Shown here in pieces: positions 19,141 through 29,721 of a DNA stretch of 64,000 nucleotides (its first letter is position 1; each line of letters opens with the position of its first letter). Position numbers and translations under genes: made by a program. Location of the stretch: the NCBI GenBank assembly GCA_003282885.1, contig QBYJ01000002.1:19355-83354 (forward strand), read 5' to 3'. The notes below the pieces were generated by a model. That model made no database searches and was not told the origin of the DNA. It saw nothing but the letters and a program-made list of their open reading frames with translations. This DNA comes from SAR116 cluster bacterium AG-325-F22 (GTDB lineage Bacteria; Pseudomonadota; Alphaproteobacteria; Puniceispirillales; Marisalimonadaceae).

Positions 19141-20058
19141 TCAATTTTTTAATTTAATTTCTCTATACGTTATTAATAAACATGAAATTATTACAACTAT
19201 TCCACCTATTAACTGATTTATTGTTGGGACTTCACTCCAAATTAAATAACCAAGTATTGCAGCTAAGGGTATAGCTAAATATCTTAAAGTTACCAAAATA
19301 GTTGCTTCGGCATATTTGTAACTTTGAGCCATCAAATACTGTACTAAAGATCCTAAAAACCCTAGTAAGATAAGGATATAAAGAAGTAAGCTAGGCTCAA
19401 TTAATATTTCAATTCCATGATTTCCTTTAACACCATAAAACTTAGTTCCAAAGGCTAATATTGCCAAAATTATAACTGTTGATGTAATAAAGTTGTGGAT
19501 CAAAGCAGTTGTTGATGGATGTTCTGTTTTACCAATTTTTCTTAAAATTATAGCTAATCCAGCGTGTGTTAATGCGCTTCCAAAGGCAAGATAAAGCCCT
19601 AAACTAGACAAATTTGAAGTTTCACGAATTATGCTTATTGGATCTATCATTAAAAAAACTCCAACTAGTCCTATTATAACAGCCGTCCATCTAATTAATC
19701 CTATTTTTTCTCCTAATAAAAAAGGAGATAAAAGTGTTACATATATAGCAGAGCTCTGGGCTAAAGCTGTAGTAAGGCCAATTGGTATGAGCTGTAGAGA
19801 TGAGAAAACCATTATCATGGTTACAAATCCAAAAAGAGAACGCAAAATAATGTTTTTCCAATTATTGATTTGAAATAATAGTTTTTTTCTAGATATATAT
19901 GCAATAAAAAAAAGCAATGGTAATGAATAAACAAATCTTGAAAACAAGGTGATAATGAAATCAACTTCCCCAGTTAAAGATTTTATAATCATATGGGTTG
20001 ATGTAGAAAGAAGAATAAAAATCAACCACAAAAGCGATCCAATAATATTAGAGTTCAT
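19141..20058 (-). CDS. EamA/DMT-family membrane transporter
   Basis: 305 residues with ten hydrophobic helices in two EamA halves (for example GLTTALAQSSAIYVTLLSPFL and the repeat near LRYLAIPLAAILGYLIW). The start overlaps the fcl stop by 4 bases, so it is translated with the gmd/fcl genes. DMT proteins export small metabolites; its place suggests a link to the sugar genes but the substrate is unknown. Confidence 0.88.
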   Translation of the reverse strand: MNSNIIGSLLWLIFILLSTSTHMIIKSLTGEVDFIITLFSRFVYSLPLLFFIAYISRKKLLFQINNWKNIILRSLFGFVTMIMVFSSLQLIPIGLTTALAQSSAIYVTLLSPFLLGEKIGLIRWTAVIIGLVGVFLMIDPISIIRETSNLSSLGLYLAFGSALTHAGLAIILRKIGKTEHPSTTALIHNFITSTVIILAILAFGTKFYGVKGNHGIEILIEPSLLLYILILLGFLGSLVQYLMAQSYKYAEATILVTLRYLAIPLAAILGYLIWSEVPTINQLIGGIVVIISCLLITYREIKLKN

Positions 20059-21023
20059 TGAACTTCTGATTTAAAGAAATCATAAGTTTGTCTCAAGCCC
20101 TTATCTAAAGATATTTTAGGTTTCCATCCAATAGAATTGATTAGAGAAGAATCTAAGAATTTTCTTGGGGTACCATCGGGTATATTGCTATCAAAACTAA
20201 TTTTACCATTATATTGAACTGTTTTAGCTATTTTAAGGGCAAGTTTAGCAATAGAAATTTCTTCCCCAGAACCAACGTTCATAAATGAATTAGATTTATG
20301 AAAAACCATATTAATTTTTTTACTATCGTAAAAAGCTATTTTTATAGCTGCATCAGCAAGGTCATCTACATATAAGAACTCTCTTAATGCAGTTCCTGTC
20401 CCCCAAACTTTGATTTGTGGAATATTATGAATTTTTGCGTCGTGAAATCTTCTTATTAATCCCGGTATTACATGGCTTTCTTCTGGATGGTAATTATCTC
20501 CTTGACCATATAAGTTAGTAGGCATTAGGGATTTGTAATTTGTTCCATATTGTTGGTTATAAAACTGACACATTTTTATACCGCTGATTTTAGCAATTGC
20601 ATATGCTTCGTTAGTTTTTTCCAAAGATCCTGTAAGAAGGTCACATTCTTTAATTGGTTGATTGCTATTTCGAGGGTAAATGCATGAGCTACCTAAAAAA
20701 AGAACCCTAGGTATATTATTATTGTAACAAGCATGTATTATATTATTTTGGATCATAAGATTTTCATACAAAAACTCTGCTGGATAGGTAAGGTTCTTAT
20801 ATATTCCTCCAACTTTAGCAGCTGCAATTATAACTAAATCAGGTTTTTTTTTATTAATAAATGCATTAACTTGACTTTGATTAATAAGATTTAAATCACT
20901 TTTATCACTAGTCAATACTCTAATTAAAGGGTGTTTTTTAACTAACAATCTTATTATGGAACTTCCAACCATACCTTTATGGCCAGCTACAAAACAACTT
21001 TTTATATTAGTATCAAATTTCAT
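20055..21023 (-). CDS. fcl: GDP-L-fucose synthase
   Basis: 322 residues. SDR epimerase/reductase with [15 protein letters not shown] (NADP site), [16 protein letters not shown] (catalytic Ser/Cys) and [15 protein letters not shown] (Tyr-x-x-x-Lys), plus [20 protein letters not shown] typical of WcaG/Fcl. Converts the Gmd product GDP-4-keto-6-deoxymannose to GDP-L-fucose. Overlaps gmd by 11 bases and the EamA gene by 4. Confidence 0.95.
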   Translation of the reverse strand: MKFDTNIKSCFVAGHKGMVGSSIIRLLVKKHPLIRVLTSDKSDLNLINQSQVNAFINKKKPDLVIIAAAKVGGIYKNLTYPAEFLYENLMIQNNIIHACYNNNIPRVLFLGSSCIYPRNSNQPIKECDLLTGSLEKTNEAYAIAKISGIKMCQFYNQQYGTNYKSLMPTNLYGQGDNYHPEESHVIPGLIRRFHDAKIHNIPQIKVWGTGTALREFLYVDDLADAAIKIAFYDSKKINMVFHKSNSFMNVGSGEEISIAKLALKIAKTVQYNGKISFDSNIPDGTPRKFLDSSLINSIGWKPKISLDKGLRQTYDFFKSEVQ

Positions 21024-22125
21024 TATTTTGTTGAATACAATTATTCTTTATTAATTTCAGATTTTGTGCCTTTTTAAGATCAACTTCAATCATTTCTTGT
21101 ATGAGACCGTCTAATGAAATTTTGGGTTGCCATTTTAGTTTATCTTTGGCTTTTTCGGCATCCCCTAGCAAGGAATTTACCTCAGTAGGACGGAAATATT
21201 TTTGATCAATTTTTACAATTATTTCACCAGTTTTCAATTGTTTATCGTAGCGTTCATCCATAGAAGCAACAACTCCAATTTCTTCTAAACCGCTACCTCT
21301 CCATTCAATTTCAATTCCAAGATAATGTGCTGATTTTTCAACAAATTTTTTAACAGATGTTTGATGACCTGAAGCAATAACATAATCTTCCGGTTTGTCT
21401 TGTTGAAGCATTAACCATTGCATTTCCACATAATCTCTAGCATGTCCCCAATCTCTTAAAGCGTTCAAATTTCCGAGATACAAAACTTTTTCTAAACCAC
21501 AAATGATTTTAGTTAAAGTTGTTGTTATTTTTTTAGATACAAAAGTTTCACCTCTTCGACTTGACTCATGATTAAATAATATGCCATTACATGCATAGAG
21601 ATTGTATGCTTCTCTGTAATTAATGGTTATCCAGTACGAAAATAATTTTGACACAGCGTATGGGCTACGGGGATAAAAATTAGTTAATTCATTCTGCGGA
21701 TTTCCGTCATTTATTCCGAATAGCTCAGAAGTTGAAGCTTGGTAAAATTTTGATTTTTTTTCCAAATCATTATTTCTTATAGCTTCTAATATTCTTAATG
21801 TTCCTAATGCATTTACGTTAGAAGTATATTCAGGTATTTCAAATGAATTTCCAACATGAGACTGTGCACCTAAGTTATAAATTTCGTCAGGATTTATTTG
21901 ATTTATTATGTTTGTAATATTTGAGCTATCAGTAAGATCTCCATAGTGTAAAATAAAGTTAGGTTTTTTTATTTGTGGTTTTTGATAAATATGGTCAATT
22001 CTTTCACTATTAAGAGAAGAAGACCTTCTTTTAATACCATGAACTACATAGCCTTTTTTTATTAATAGTTCGGCAAGGTATGATCCATCTTGTCCAGTTA
22101 TACCGGTAATAAGAGCTTTCTTCAT
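21013..22125 (-). CDS. gmd: GDP-mannose 4,6-dehydratase
   Basis: 370 residues. [37 protein letters not shown] and [10 protein letters not shown] with [16 protein letters not shown] are diagnostic of Gmd, as is [18 protein letters not shown]. Starts GDP-fucose (or GDP-rhamnose/perosamine) synthesis; the adjacent fcl favours fucose. Follows galE by 3 bases. Confidence 0.96.
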   Translation of the reverse strand: MKKALITGITGQDGSYLAELLIKKGYVVHGIKRRSSSLNSERIDHIYQKPQIKKPNFILHYGDLTDSSNITNIINQINPDEIYNLGAQSHVGNSFEIPEYTSNVNALGTLRILEAIRNNDLEKKSKFYQASTSELFGINDGNPQNELTNFYPRSPYAVSKLFSYWITINYREAYNLYACNGILFNHESSRRGETFVSKKITTTLTKIICGLEKVLYLGNLNALRDWGHARDYVEMQWLMLQQDKPEDYVIASGHQTSVKKFVEKSAHYLGIEIEWRGSGLEEIGVVASMDERYDKQLKTGEIIVKIDQKYFRPTEVNSLLGDAEKAKDKLKWQPKISLDGLIQEMIEVDLKKAQNLKLIKNNCIQQNNEI

Positions 22126-22128
22126 TTA

Positions 22129-23136
22129 CTATTTTCCATGACTATAATTATTTATCCATCTAACAGTGTCTTTACATATTTGATTCAAATCATTTTTTAT
22201 ATCCCATTTCAGCATTAATTTCGCTTTTTTATTGTCTGCAATTAGTGTTGCTATATCCCCGTTGCGTCTAGGTTTAAATTTAAATGGTATTGGTTTTTTT
22301 AAAATTTTTTTAAATTCAGTCAAGATCTCTAGTACTGAAAAGCCAATTCCTGTTCCTAAATTAATAGTTTCATGTTTGACATTAGTTTTCAATAAGTTAA
22401 GGGAATTAACATGAGCCATTGCTATATCCTCAACATGAATATAATCCCTAACTCCTGTCCCATCTTTAGTGTTATAATCGTCTCCATAAATTGATAAATA
22501 ATCATATTTGTTCCTTATAACTCCTGCAATATATGGAAATAAGTTATTTGGGGTTCCTATCGGCAATTCCCCAATCATACCAGATTTATGCGCGCCAACA
22601 GGATTAAAATAGCGTAAAATTATGGATCTATTTTGACTGTTTGACATAGCCCAATCCTTTAAAATTTCTTCTAGAAAAAATTTAGTCTTGCCATAAGGAT
22701 TTATGGGAGCGATTTTATGTTTTTCGTCACAAGGCAAATATTCAGGTGCTCCATAAACAGTTGCGGAAGAAGAAAAGATTATATTATTACAATTATATTG
22801 ATCCATGACTTCTAAAAGATTAATTGTTCCTGATACATTATTTGAGTAATAACTAAGTGGTACTTTAATTGAATAATTTACAGACTTAAAACCTGCAAAA
22901 TGAATAACAACTTCTGGATTAAAATCCGAAAAGACTTTAATCAAATTATCTTTATTTTTTATATCGCATTCAGCACTTTGAAATTCCCGATTAGATATAA
23001 TCTTTAATTTTGTTAAAACATCCTTAGAGCTATTACTATAATTATCTAAAATGAATAAATCATGATTGCCACTAAGTACGTTTAACGCAACGTGGCTTCC
23101 AATATAACCTGTTCCACCAGTTATTAAAATACGCAT
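22129..23136 (-). CDS. galE: UDP-glucose 4-epimerase
   Basis: 335 residues. MRILITGGTGYIGSHVALN, FSSSATVYGAPEYLP, NPYGKTKFFLEEIL (Tyr-x-x-x-Lys), LRYFNPVGAHKSGMIGE and GTGVRDYIHVEDIA are the GalE blocks in order. Interconverts UDP-glucose and UDP-galactose for surface glycans. First gene of the galE-gmd-fcl-EamA operon on the minus strand. Confidence 0.95.
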   Translation of the reverse strand: MRILITGGTGYIGSHVALNVLSGNHDLFILDNYSNSSKDVLTKLKIISNREFQSAECDIKNKDNLIKVFSDFNPEVVIHFAGFKSVNYSIKVPLSYYSNNVSGTINLLEVMDQYNCNNIIFSSSATVYGAPEYLPCDEKHKIAPINPYGKTKFFLEEILKDWAMSNSQNRSIILRYFNPVGAHKSGMIGELPIGTPNNLFPYIAGVIRNKYDYLSIYGDDYNTKDGTGVRDYIHVEDIAMAHVNSLNLLKTNVKHETINLGTGIGFSVLEILTEFKKILKKPIPFKFKPRRNGDIATLIADNKKAKLMLKWDIKNDLNQICKDTVRWINNYSHGK

Positions 23137-23316
23137 ATTATCTCTATGGTCATAATTATAAATTAAAAGATTAATTATTAAAAATGCACTACGACACTTA
23201 CTTGGAACATAGATTTATATTGCTAATTTAACAAGTAATAATGTAATAAGATGATTTGTAATTTTTTATTAATGTGATTACTATTTTAATAATTAATTTC
23301 TTCATGAAAGTATATA

Positions 23317-24795
23317 ATGTCTAAAAAAATAATAATAGCAGGCTCTGGAAATGCAGCCTTATGTGCAGGTATTGCTGCTTTAGAAAAGAATGCAAGCGTT
23401 GAAATTTATGAAAAGGCTGATCAAAGTTTAGCTGGTGGTAATACAAAATACACTGCTGGGGCAATGAGATTTGCTTATGAGAATGGAAATGAATTTAAAG
23501 ATTTTCTAATTAATCCTAAAGACCAAAGGTTAGAAAAGACTGAATTTGGATCCTACACCAAAGAAAAATTTTTAACAGATTTGCTAAATTTTAACGATGG
23601 AAGCCCAATCAGTGAAGAGCAACATACTTTAGTTGCCAAGTCTTACGATACTATCAAATGGTTGGCTTCTCACAACGTAAAATTCGAGCCAATATATTCA
23701 AGACAAAGTTTTTTAAAAAATGGAAAAAATGTTTTTTGGGGTGGATTAACCTTAGCATCGCAGAAAGAGGGAGTGGGACTATTTGAACAAGAACTACATG
23801 CTTTTAAATCTATGGGTGGAAAGATCTATTATAATAGTCCTGTAGACTCATTAATTATCAAAAATGGAGAAGTAAAAGGTGTGGTTTCCAAGGGGGAATC
23901 TATTGAGTCTGATGCAGTAATACTTGCTTCAGGTGGTTTTGAAGCTAATACTGAATTAAGAAAAAAATATATTGGTGAAGATTGGGGTTTGGCTAAAGTA
24001 AGGGGCACACCAAATAATACAGGTGATGGGCTAATTATGGCCTTTGCTGCAGGAGCAATCAAGTATGGCTTTTTTAAAGGATGTCACGCAACGCCAATGG
24101 ATTTATATATGAAAGACCACGGAGGTCTTGATCTTGAACCAAGTGAGCGCAAAAATTATAGAAAGATATGTTATTTTTTAGGAATAATGATAAACTCTAA
24201 AGGAAAAAGATTTCTAGATGAAGGTCTCAATTTTAGAAATTATACTTATGCTCAATTTGGTAGAAAAGTACTAGAACAACCTAACCATTTTGCCTGGCAG
24301 ATTTTTGATAGTAAAGTTTTCGATTTATTATATGAAGAATATACATTTCATGATGCTCACTTTACTGAAGCTAATACATTAGATAAATTAATTTCAAAAT
24401 TACAAAATGTTGACAAAAAAGAACTACACAAAACCATTTCAAATTATAATCTTGCAGTGGATACAAGTATAGAATTTGACCCAACTATTCTAGATGGAAA
24501 GACTACTCGAGGTTTGGAAATAAATAAAACAAACTGGGCACAAAAAATTGATAAAGGTCCTTTTCGTGCTTATCCCGTAACAGGTGGCATTACATTTACT
24601 TATGGCGGTCTTAAAGTAAATAAACATGGATCTGTTCTTAAGGGCTCCAACCAGCCAATCAAAGGTTTATTTGCTTGCGGAGAAATAGTTGGAGGTATTT
24701 TTTACAATGGCTATCCTGGTGGATCAGGTTTAACATCTGGAGCTGTGTTTGGAAGGATGGCAGGTTACGGTGCTGCAAATATGAATAATGATTAA
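23317..24795 (+). CDS. FAD-dependent dehydrogenase, TcuA/flavocytochrome c-like
   Basis: 492 residues. N-terminal dinucleotide site KKIIIAGSGNAALCAGIAAL and EKADQSLAGGNTKYTAGAMR, mid-protein ASGGFEANTELRKKYIG and C-terminal GGITFTYGGLKVN with GYPGGSGLTSGAVFGRMAG place it in the fumarate reductase/tricarballylate dehydrogenase flavoprotein group. No heme-binding CxxCH is present. Overlaps the next gene by 8 bases, a hydroxyacid dehydrogenase, suggesting joint oxidation of an organic acid. The exact substrate is not shown by the sequence. Confidence 0.85.
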   Translation: MSKKIIIAGSGNAALCAGIAALEKNASVEIYEKADQSLAGGNTKYTAGAMRFAYENGNEFKDFLINPKDQRLEKTEFGSYTKEKFLTDLLNFNDGSPISEEQHTLVAKSYDTIKWLASHNVKFEPIYSRQSFLKNGKNVFWGGLTLASQKEGVGLFEQELHAFKSMGGKIYYNSPVDSLIIKNGEVKGVVSKGESIESDAVILASGGFEANTELRKKYIGEDWGLAKVRGTPNNTGDGLIMAFAAGAIKYGFFKGCHATPMDLYMKDHGGLDLEPSERKNYRKICYFLGIMINSKGKRFLDEGLNFRNYTYAQFGRKVLEQPNHFAWQIFDSKVFDLLYEEYTFHDAHFTEANTLDKLISKLQNVDKKELHKTISNYNLAVDTSIEFDPTILDGKTTRGLEINKTNWAQKIDKGPFRAYPVTGGITFTYGGLKVNKHGSVLKGSNQPIKGLFACGEIVGGIFYNGYPGGSGLTSGAVFGRMAGYGAANMNND

Positions 24796-25738
24796 AGTTG
24801 CAATTTTAGACGACTATCAAAACGTGGCTGATGATTTTGTAGATTGGAAACAATTAAAAAATAAAATTAATATTACTGTATTTAATAAATATATCGGTAA
24901 AGACATAGATTTAGCTGAACAGCTAAGAGAATTTGAAATTTTATGTTTGATGCGAGAAAGAACTCCTTTAACTAAGGTTTTAATTTCACAACTTCCTAAT
25001 TTAAAATTAGTTATTACAAGTGGCATGTGGAACGCATCAATTGACAATCATGAGCTCAAGAAAAGAAATATCATTCTGAGCGGAACAGATACTGAAATTC
25101 ATCCAACTGCGGAATTAACTTGGGCGTTAATTATGATGGGATGGAGAGGCTTGTTAAAAGAAATAGAAAACATGAAGAATGGTAAATGGCAAACCTCCAT
25201 AGGGAGAAGTCTTAAAGGTAAGACGCTTGGTGTATTAGGTCTTGGGAAGCAAGGTTTGCAAGTTGCAAAATATGGAAAAGCATTCGGAATGGAAGTAATA
25301 GCTTGGAGTCATAACTTAAAAAAAGAGTTGTGTAATAAAAATGATATAGAATATGTAGAGTGTTTGAAACTTTTTGAAAAATCGGATGTTTTGAGTATTC
25401 ATACAAGACTATCTGAGAGGACACAAGGGTTTGTAAATAATGATAAATTGAAGCTAATGAAAAAAAAATCTTTTTTAGTTAACACAAGTAGAGGACCAAT
25501 AATTAAAGAAAGTGATTTAGTAAAAAGTCTAACGGATAAAAGAATTGGGGGAGCAGCGCTAGATGTTTACGACATAGAGCCTCTTCCTGAAAATCATATT
25601 TTAAGATCTATCGAAAATTTAATTTTAACTCCTCACATTGGATATGTTGCTTCAGAGTCTTATGCTAAATTTTTTAAGGGCTATTTCTTGGTGATAAAGA
25701 GTTATTTAGAAAACAAAACAATAAATATGATCAATTAG
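24788..25738 (+). CDS. D-isomer-specific 2-hydroxyacid dehydrogenase family protein
   Basis: 316 residues. NAD motif TLGVLGLGKQGLQVAKYGKA, then SDVLSIHTRLSERTQGFVN, VNTSRGPIIKESDLV and GGAALDVYDIEPLPENH with the catalytic His in LTPHIGY. Similar to phosphoglycerate dehydrogenase-type enzymes without a regulatory domain. Its start lies inside the 3' end of the flavoprotein gene, so the two are translationally coupled. Confidence 0.9.
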   Translation: MIKVAILDDYQNVADDFVDWKQLKNKINITVFNKYIGKDIDLAEQLREFEILCLMRERTPLTKVLISQLPNLKLVITSGMWNASIDNHELKKRNIILSGTDTEIHPTAELTWALIMMGWRGLLKEIENMKNGKWQTSIGRSLKGKTLGVLGLGKQGLQVAKYGKAFGMEVIAWSHNLKKELCNKNDIEYVECLKLFEKSDVLSIHTRLSERTQGFVNNDKLKLMKKKSFLVNTSRGPIIKESDLVKSLTDKRIGGAALDVYDIEPLPENHILRSIENLILTPHIGYVASESYAKFFKGYFLVIKSYLENKTINMIN

Positions 25739-25742
25739 CACA

Positions 25743-26462
25743 TTATATCCAGTTTGATTTAACCCAATGTGGAGTACAAAATTGTTTATATACTTTTTTA
25801 AAAAAATATTTCTTTGGAACAGGCCATTTACCTAACAAAACATCATCTGGATCAGGTTTGCCTGTGAACGCCACCAAACTTGTGTCTGTTGGGAGTTCTG
25901 CTGCTTTCCATAATCTTACTGGCCATTTTGGTAATAAATCGTGTTTAAAACTTACACACCACTGATTAGGCCAAAACTCTTGGTCCTTAATTTGTTCACT
26001 TAAGTAAGTTTGTTCTATATGAAATTTTTTTAAAATTTCATTTGAGTTTTTTTCAAAGTCTGAGTAAACAAAGGAGTAATTACCAACTGGGAATCTAAAA
26101 CAGCTAGTATTTCCTATTCCTTTACCTTTTTGTGTCCAATTTTCAATTACACAATATAAACCTGGTTTATAGTCAAAAAACCTGTCAATATTCCCAGTAA
26201 TTACTAAATCTAGATCTAAAAATAATACATCACCTTCTAGATCATGAAGAGGGTATTGCCAAACACTAATTTTTCTCCACGGTGTATTTGACACGTATTC
26301 AGGAATATCTATTTTAGGAAGTGGTCTACATTCAATTTCTTTATCAATGCCAGATATATTATCTGTAAAACAAATTAATCGAGTCTTTCTAATGGAATGT
26401 CTTTTTATTGATCTAAAAAGCCTGTTTACAAAGATTGAGTTATATCTTTCGCCCCATTTCAT
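25743..26462 (-). CDS. glycosyltransferase (nucleotide-diphospho-sugar transferase fold)
   Basis: I place the start at the ATG at 26462 (MKWGERYNSIFVNRLFRSIK), giving 239 residues; the frame stays open further upstream but that part looks non-coding. Features: KTRLICFTDN, PWRKISVWQYPLHDLEGDVL and the metal-binding VLFLDLDLVITGNID, as in GT8/GT-A proteins, and WCVSFKHDL near the end. Divergent from the GT4 gene across a 121-bp spacer. Acceptor and donor are unknown; it belongs to the surface-glycan group. Confidence 0.8.
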   Translation of the reverse strand: MKWGERYNSIFVNRLFRSIKRHSIRKTRLICFTDNISGIDKEIECRPLPKIDIPEYVSNTPWRKISVWQYPLHDLEGDVLFLDLDLVITGNIDRFFDYKPGLYCVIENWTQKGKGIGNTSCFRFPVGNYSFVYSDFEKNSNEILKKFHIEQTYLSEQIKDQEFWPNQWCVSFKHDLLPKWPVRLWKAAELPTDTSLVAFTGKPDPDDVLLGKWPVPKKYFFKKVYKQFCTPHWVKSNWI

Positions 26463-26583
26463 ACATATTATCGTTTGCAAAAAAAATCCTGATATAAATA
26501 AATTATATATTATATCTAACAAATAAATTAATATTTGAGAAGAAGCTGATTTAATAAAATTATTAATATGTAAGGATAATATT

Positions 26584-27678
26584 GTGTCTAAAATTAATGT
26601 TTTGTTGCCATTTAAAGAAAAGTTCTCAAAAAACATGAAGTCATCTGTTTCAATTACAGTTGAGGCTAATTTCAAAGAAAGTATTTTTAAAAATAAAATT
26701 ACTATTTTTGGACAAAATATTAGTAATCCAATGTTAAAAGATAATTTTTTTGGAGTAAAAAAAACACGCTTACCTTTCGTCAGTAAAAATGTTCATTTAG
26801 CAAAAAGTATGTGCGATGAGATAAATCGTTTGAATATAGAATATCCCATTATTGAAATACATAATAGGCCATTTTTACTAAAAATAATCAAAAAAAAAGT
26901 AAAAAAAGCAAAGATAATTCTTTTTTTTCATAATGACCCTTTAGAAATGAAAGGATCAAAATCAATAAAAGACAGGTTATATCTCATTAATAATTGTTCT
27001 GGTATTTGCTTTGTAAGTAACTACATAAAAAAACAATTTTTAATTAATTTGAATGATAATACAAACAAGTTACATGTTTTATATAATGGCATAAGCTTAG
27101 TCTCAAATATTAAACATAAAAAAGAAAAATTAATTACATTTGTCGGTCGTTTAGTACAAGAAAAGGGAGCACATCTTTTTCTTGAAGCAGTAAAAAAACT
27201 TCATAAAAAATATAAAGATTGGGATTTTTTGGTTGTAGGTTCTACCTATTTAGGGACAAATTCAAAAACCAAATATTCTGAAAGGATAAGGGCGTTAGTT
27301 TTAGAGTTAGGTTCTAACGTAAAATTTACAGGATACCTACCATATCAAAAATCTCGGACTGTAATGCAAAAATCTGAAATATTGATAGTTCCGTCAATAT
27401 GGGATGAACCTTTTGGTTTAGTTGTTGCAGAAGGAATGTTATGTGGATGTGCAATCATAACTTCAAATAAGGGTGGTATCCCAGAAATTATCAAAGATAA
27501 GGGAATACTCTTAGACAACATTGATGTAAAAAAAATCATAAGTTCGTTAGAATTGCTTATCAATAATAATTCTTTTCGAAAGAGTTTTCAAAAAAGGGCA
27601 ACAGAAAAATTTAAGTTCACAGCCAATAATTCAGCTAGAACCCTAGATAATTTAAGAAAAAAAATTATGATGGAATAA
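26584..27678 (+). CDS. glycosyltransferase family 4
   Basis: 364 residues from a GTG. GT-B fold: N-terminal domain with IILFFHNDPLEMKG, then LITFVGRLVQEKGAHLFLEA and VPSIWDEPFGLVVAEGMLCG (the E-x7-E donor site) followed by TSNKGGIPEI. Retaining transfer from a nucleotide sugar is expected. Its 3' end overlaps the convergent O-antigen ligase-like gene by 14 bases. Confidence 0.92.
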   Translation: MSKINVLLPFKEKFSKNMKSSVSITVEANFKESIFKNKITIFGQNISNPMLKDNFFGVKKTRLPFVSKNVHLAKSMCDEINRLNIEYPIIEIHNRPFLLKIIKKKVKKAKIILFFHNDPLEMKGSKSIKDRLYLINNCSGICFVSNYIKKQFLINLNDNTNKLHVLYNGISLVSNIKHKKEKLITFVGRLVQEKGAHLFLEAVKKLHKKYKDWDFLVVGSTYLGTNSKTKYSERIRALVLELGSNVKFTGYLPYQKSRTVMQKSEILIVPSIWDEPFGLVVAEGMLCGCAIITSNKGGIPEIIKDKGILLDNIDVKKIISSLELLINNNSFRKSFQKRATEKFKFTANNSARTLDNLRKKIMME

Positions 27679-28915
27679 ATGTATCTTTCTTCCATTTTTG
27701 ATAATTACTTAACGCTAATCCAATAGCAAACCACATAAATAAATTATTCCATTGTCCAAAAAAACTACCAGCTTGTTGAAAAGGAAAGAATACTGCAAAA
27801 GGTATTATAAATGAAACATTAGCTAGCAAACAATTTGGTAATTCTTTACGACTATTCCAACATGTTTTTATAATATAAAATATCATTGTGCAACCAATTA
27901 GTAAGCCTATAAAACCAGTTTCAGCGAACATTTGAATATAAAAATTATGAGGATGGTTTCCACAATAATTTGTCCCAGGTAACCAATGTGGCCCCAGATG
28001 ACCACAGGTATATCTACTTCCAGTCGGACCTACCCCAAGCCAAAAATTTTCTAGCCCTTGTTGAAGTCCGCTTCTCCAAGTACCCCAATAAGAAGTATCA
28101 GTGTTGAATATTGGTATACTATCAAATAATTGTTGAGAAAAACGTATGTATAATACTTCATCGTAATAAAATAAAAAAGTGACTACAAAAGCTATTATAA
28201 TCAAGAGTAATGAAGTCAATTTAAAGTTTGGTTTATAAGCCAAAGTTGCAACTAAACATGCACATATTATTAAAATAGTATGTGTTCTCTCTCCAGTTAA
28301 AATAACAGCATATATAGATATAAATATAGTAAAATAATAATAGATATTAATTGTTCTTAATTTTGATATACAAATTGCCATCATAGTCACTAATACAGGC
28401 ATACATGCTTTTGCTATAAAGTTACCTGGTATTAAATCTCCGTAAGGCCAACTAAGTCGGCCATCATGAGGGCCTATTAAATAATATTCTGTCACAAGTA
28501 TAAAGCTCATTATGATAGATGATACGGATAGTACAAATAACATTGAAAATCTAATATCTCTTTCTTTTGCTATCCAGCATTGAATAGCAGCTGCATATAG
28601 AGGAAATCTAATCCATACAAATCCTTCCTGAAAAGAAAAAACTGGCATTGGACCCTGAATAGATACTAAAAGCCCCCAAAACCAGTAAATTAACGCAAAT
28701 TTAAACCAGGCTTGTTTTGCCCAAAACCAATCTTTGTTAATTATTGATTTTACAAGAAAAATTAGAGCAATTAAACTTAACCAAACATCTCCAGGAGTTC
28801 TTTCAATTAGGTATATAAATGGTCCAGCAAACCAAAATAATATAATAAATTTTGGAGAAAATTTATTTATGTTTTTAATAGTATTACGAAAAATTTTAAA
28901 AATTTCGTTATTCAT
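27665..28915 (-). CDS. O-antigen ligase/polymerase family membrane protein
   Basis: 416 residues with about ten to twelve membrane helices and one large extracytoplasmic loop (about 265-330) ending in CGNHPHNFYIQMFAETGFIG, the Wzy_C/WaaL loop signature with the conserved His. It either ligates O-antigen to lipid A-core or polymerises repeat units; sequence alone does not decide. It lies among glycosyltransferase genes. Confidence 0.87.
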   Translation of the reverse strand: MNNEIFKIFRNTIKNINKFSPKFIILFWFAGPFIYLIERTPGDVWLSLIALIFLVKSIINKDWFWAKQAWFKFALIYWFWGLLVSIQGPMPVFSFQEGFVWIRFPLYAAAIQCWIAKERDIRFSMLFVLSVSSIIMSFILVTEYYLIGPHDGRLSWPYGDLIPGNFIAKACMPVLVTMMAICISKLRTINIYYYFTIFISIYAVILTGERTHTILIICACLVATLAYKPNFKLTSLLLIIIAFVVTFLFYYDEVLYIRFSQQLFDSIPIFNTDTSYWGTWRSGLQQGLENFWLGVGPTGSRYTCGHLGPHWLPGTNYCGNHPHNFYIQMFAETGFIGLLIGCTMIFYIIKTCWNSRKELPNCLLANVSFIIPFAVFFPFQQAGSFFGQWNNLFMWFAIGLALSNYQKWKKDTFIPS

Positions 28916-28953
28916 AAATATTTATATCCTTGATAAAAACAATAAGAGTGTAG

Positions 28954-29721
28954 TTATAAATTATAAAATAATTTTAGACGGGCTAATCTTCTGTAGTAGC
29001 TGGTCTGTATTCTAATTAATTTTGTTTTTAAGCGATCCAAAAAACTTCTATTTGTTGAATATTTATAAGTTCTTACTCCTATATCTGTGAATAACGGGTC
29101 CTTAGGATCATTGTGCCATTCTGAAGTAACAGGGTAAGGTTTTACGGAATATATTGTAACTTTATGTTCAAAAGACCTATCCATAATTACATCGATGGCA
29201 AAATTTAATTTTAAGGCGTGTGGTAGAATTGTTTGCGCAGCTTTTTTACTTATTAAATATCCTGAGGCATCAAGCGGGCCGTAAGCTTGTTGATATAATT
29301 TTCGACCTTGTATGAGAGAGGCCACTTTTTTTTCAGGCCTTTGATGTTGACCGGAAAATTTTATTAAATCTAAGCTAGAAAAATCGTAGGACTTTAACAA
29401 ATTATTTATTCCCTTGTCTATTAGTACATCATCTTCGAAAATTAGAAAATGCTTATATTTATCTTGATTAATAAGTTTTTTCCATAAGGAGATATGGCTC
29501 AATGCACAAGCTAATTCTGTCTGCATCAATGGTCTTCCGTAATGTATTTCAGTTCGTCTTTCATCATAGTAATGTTTGAATTTAATTTTAGAAAAAGGTG
29601 TAATTGCCTCAAATATCTCAAAATTGATACCAGTATTTTTTAATTGTTTAGTTATAAAATTTTTTCTTACAATATTTTTTTTTAAATTTATAACCCATGT
29701 AAAATAAAAATTTTTATCCAT
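28954..29721 (-). CDS. glycosyltransferase family 25 (LOS biosynthesis type)
   Basis: 255 residues. WVINLKKNIVRKNFITKQL, QTELACALSHISLWKKL and KHFLIFEDDVLID are the three GT25 blocks in order, the last with the DxD-like EDD. Members add galactose or similar residues to lipooligosaccharide. Its start overlaps the ampG stop by 8 bases. Confidence 0.9.
   Translation of the reverse strand: MDKNFYFTWVINLKKNIVRKNFITKQLKNTGINFEIFEAITPFSKIKFKHYYDERRTEIHYGRPLMQTELACALSHISLWKKLINQDKYKHFLIFEDDVLIDKGINNLLKSYDFSSLDLIKFSGQHQRPEKKVASLIQGRKLYQQAYGPLDASGYLISKKAAQTILPHALKLNFAIDVIMDRSFEHKVTIYSVKPYPVTSEWHNDPKDPLFTDIGVRTYKYSTNRSFLDRLKTKLIRIQTSYYRRLARLKLFYNL

Noticed and set aside
26463..26675. N-terminal extension of the glycosyltransferase at 25743
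   Set aside because: The extra 71 codons overlap the divergent GT4 gene and the spacer and lack family similarity; the ATG at 26462 begins the conserved domain.
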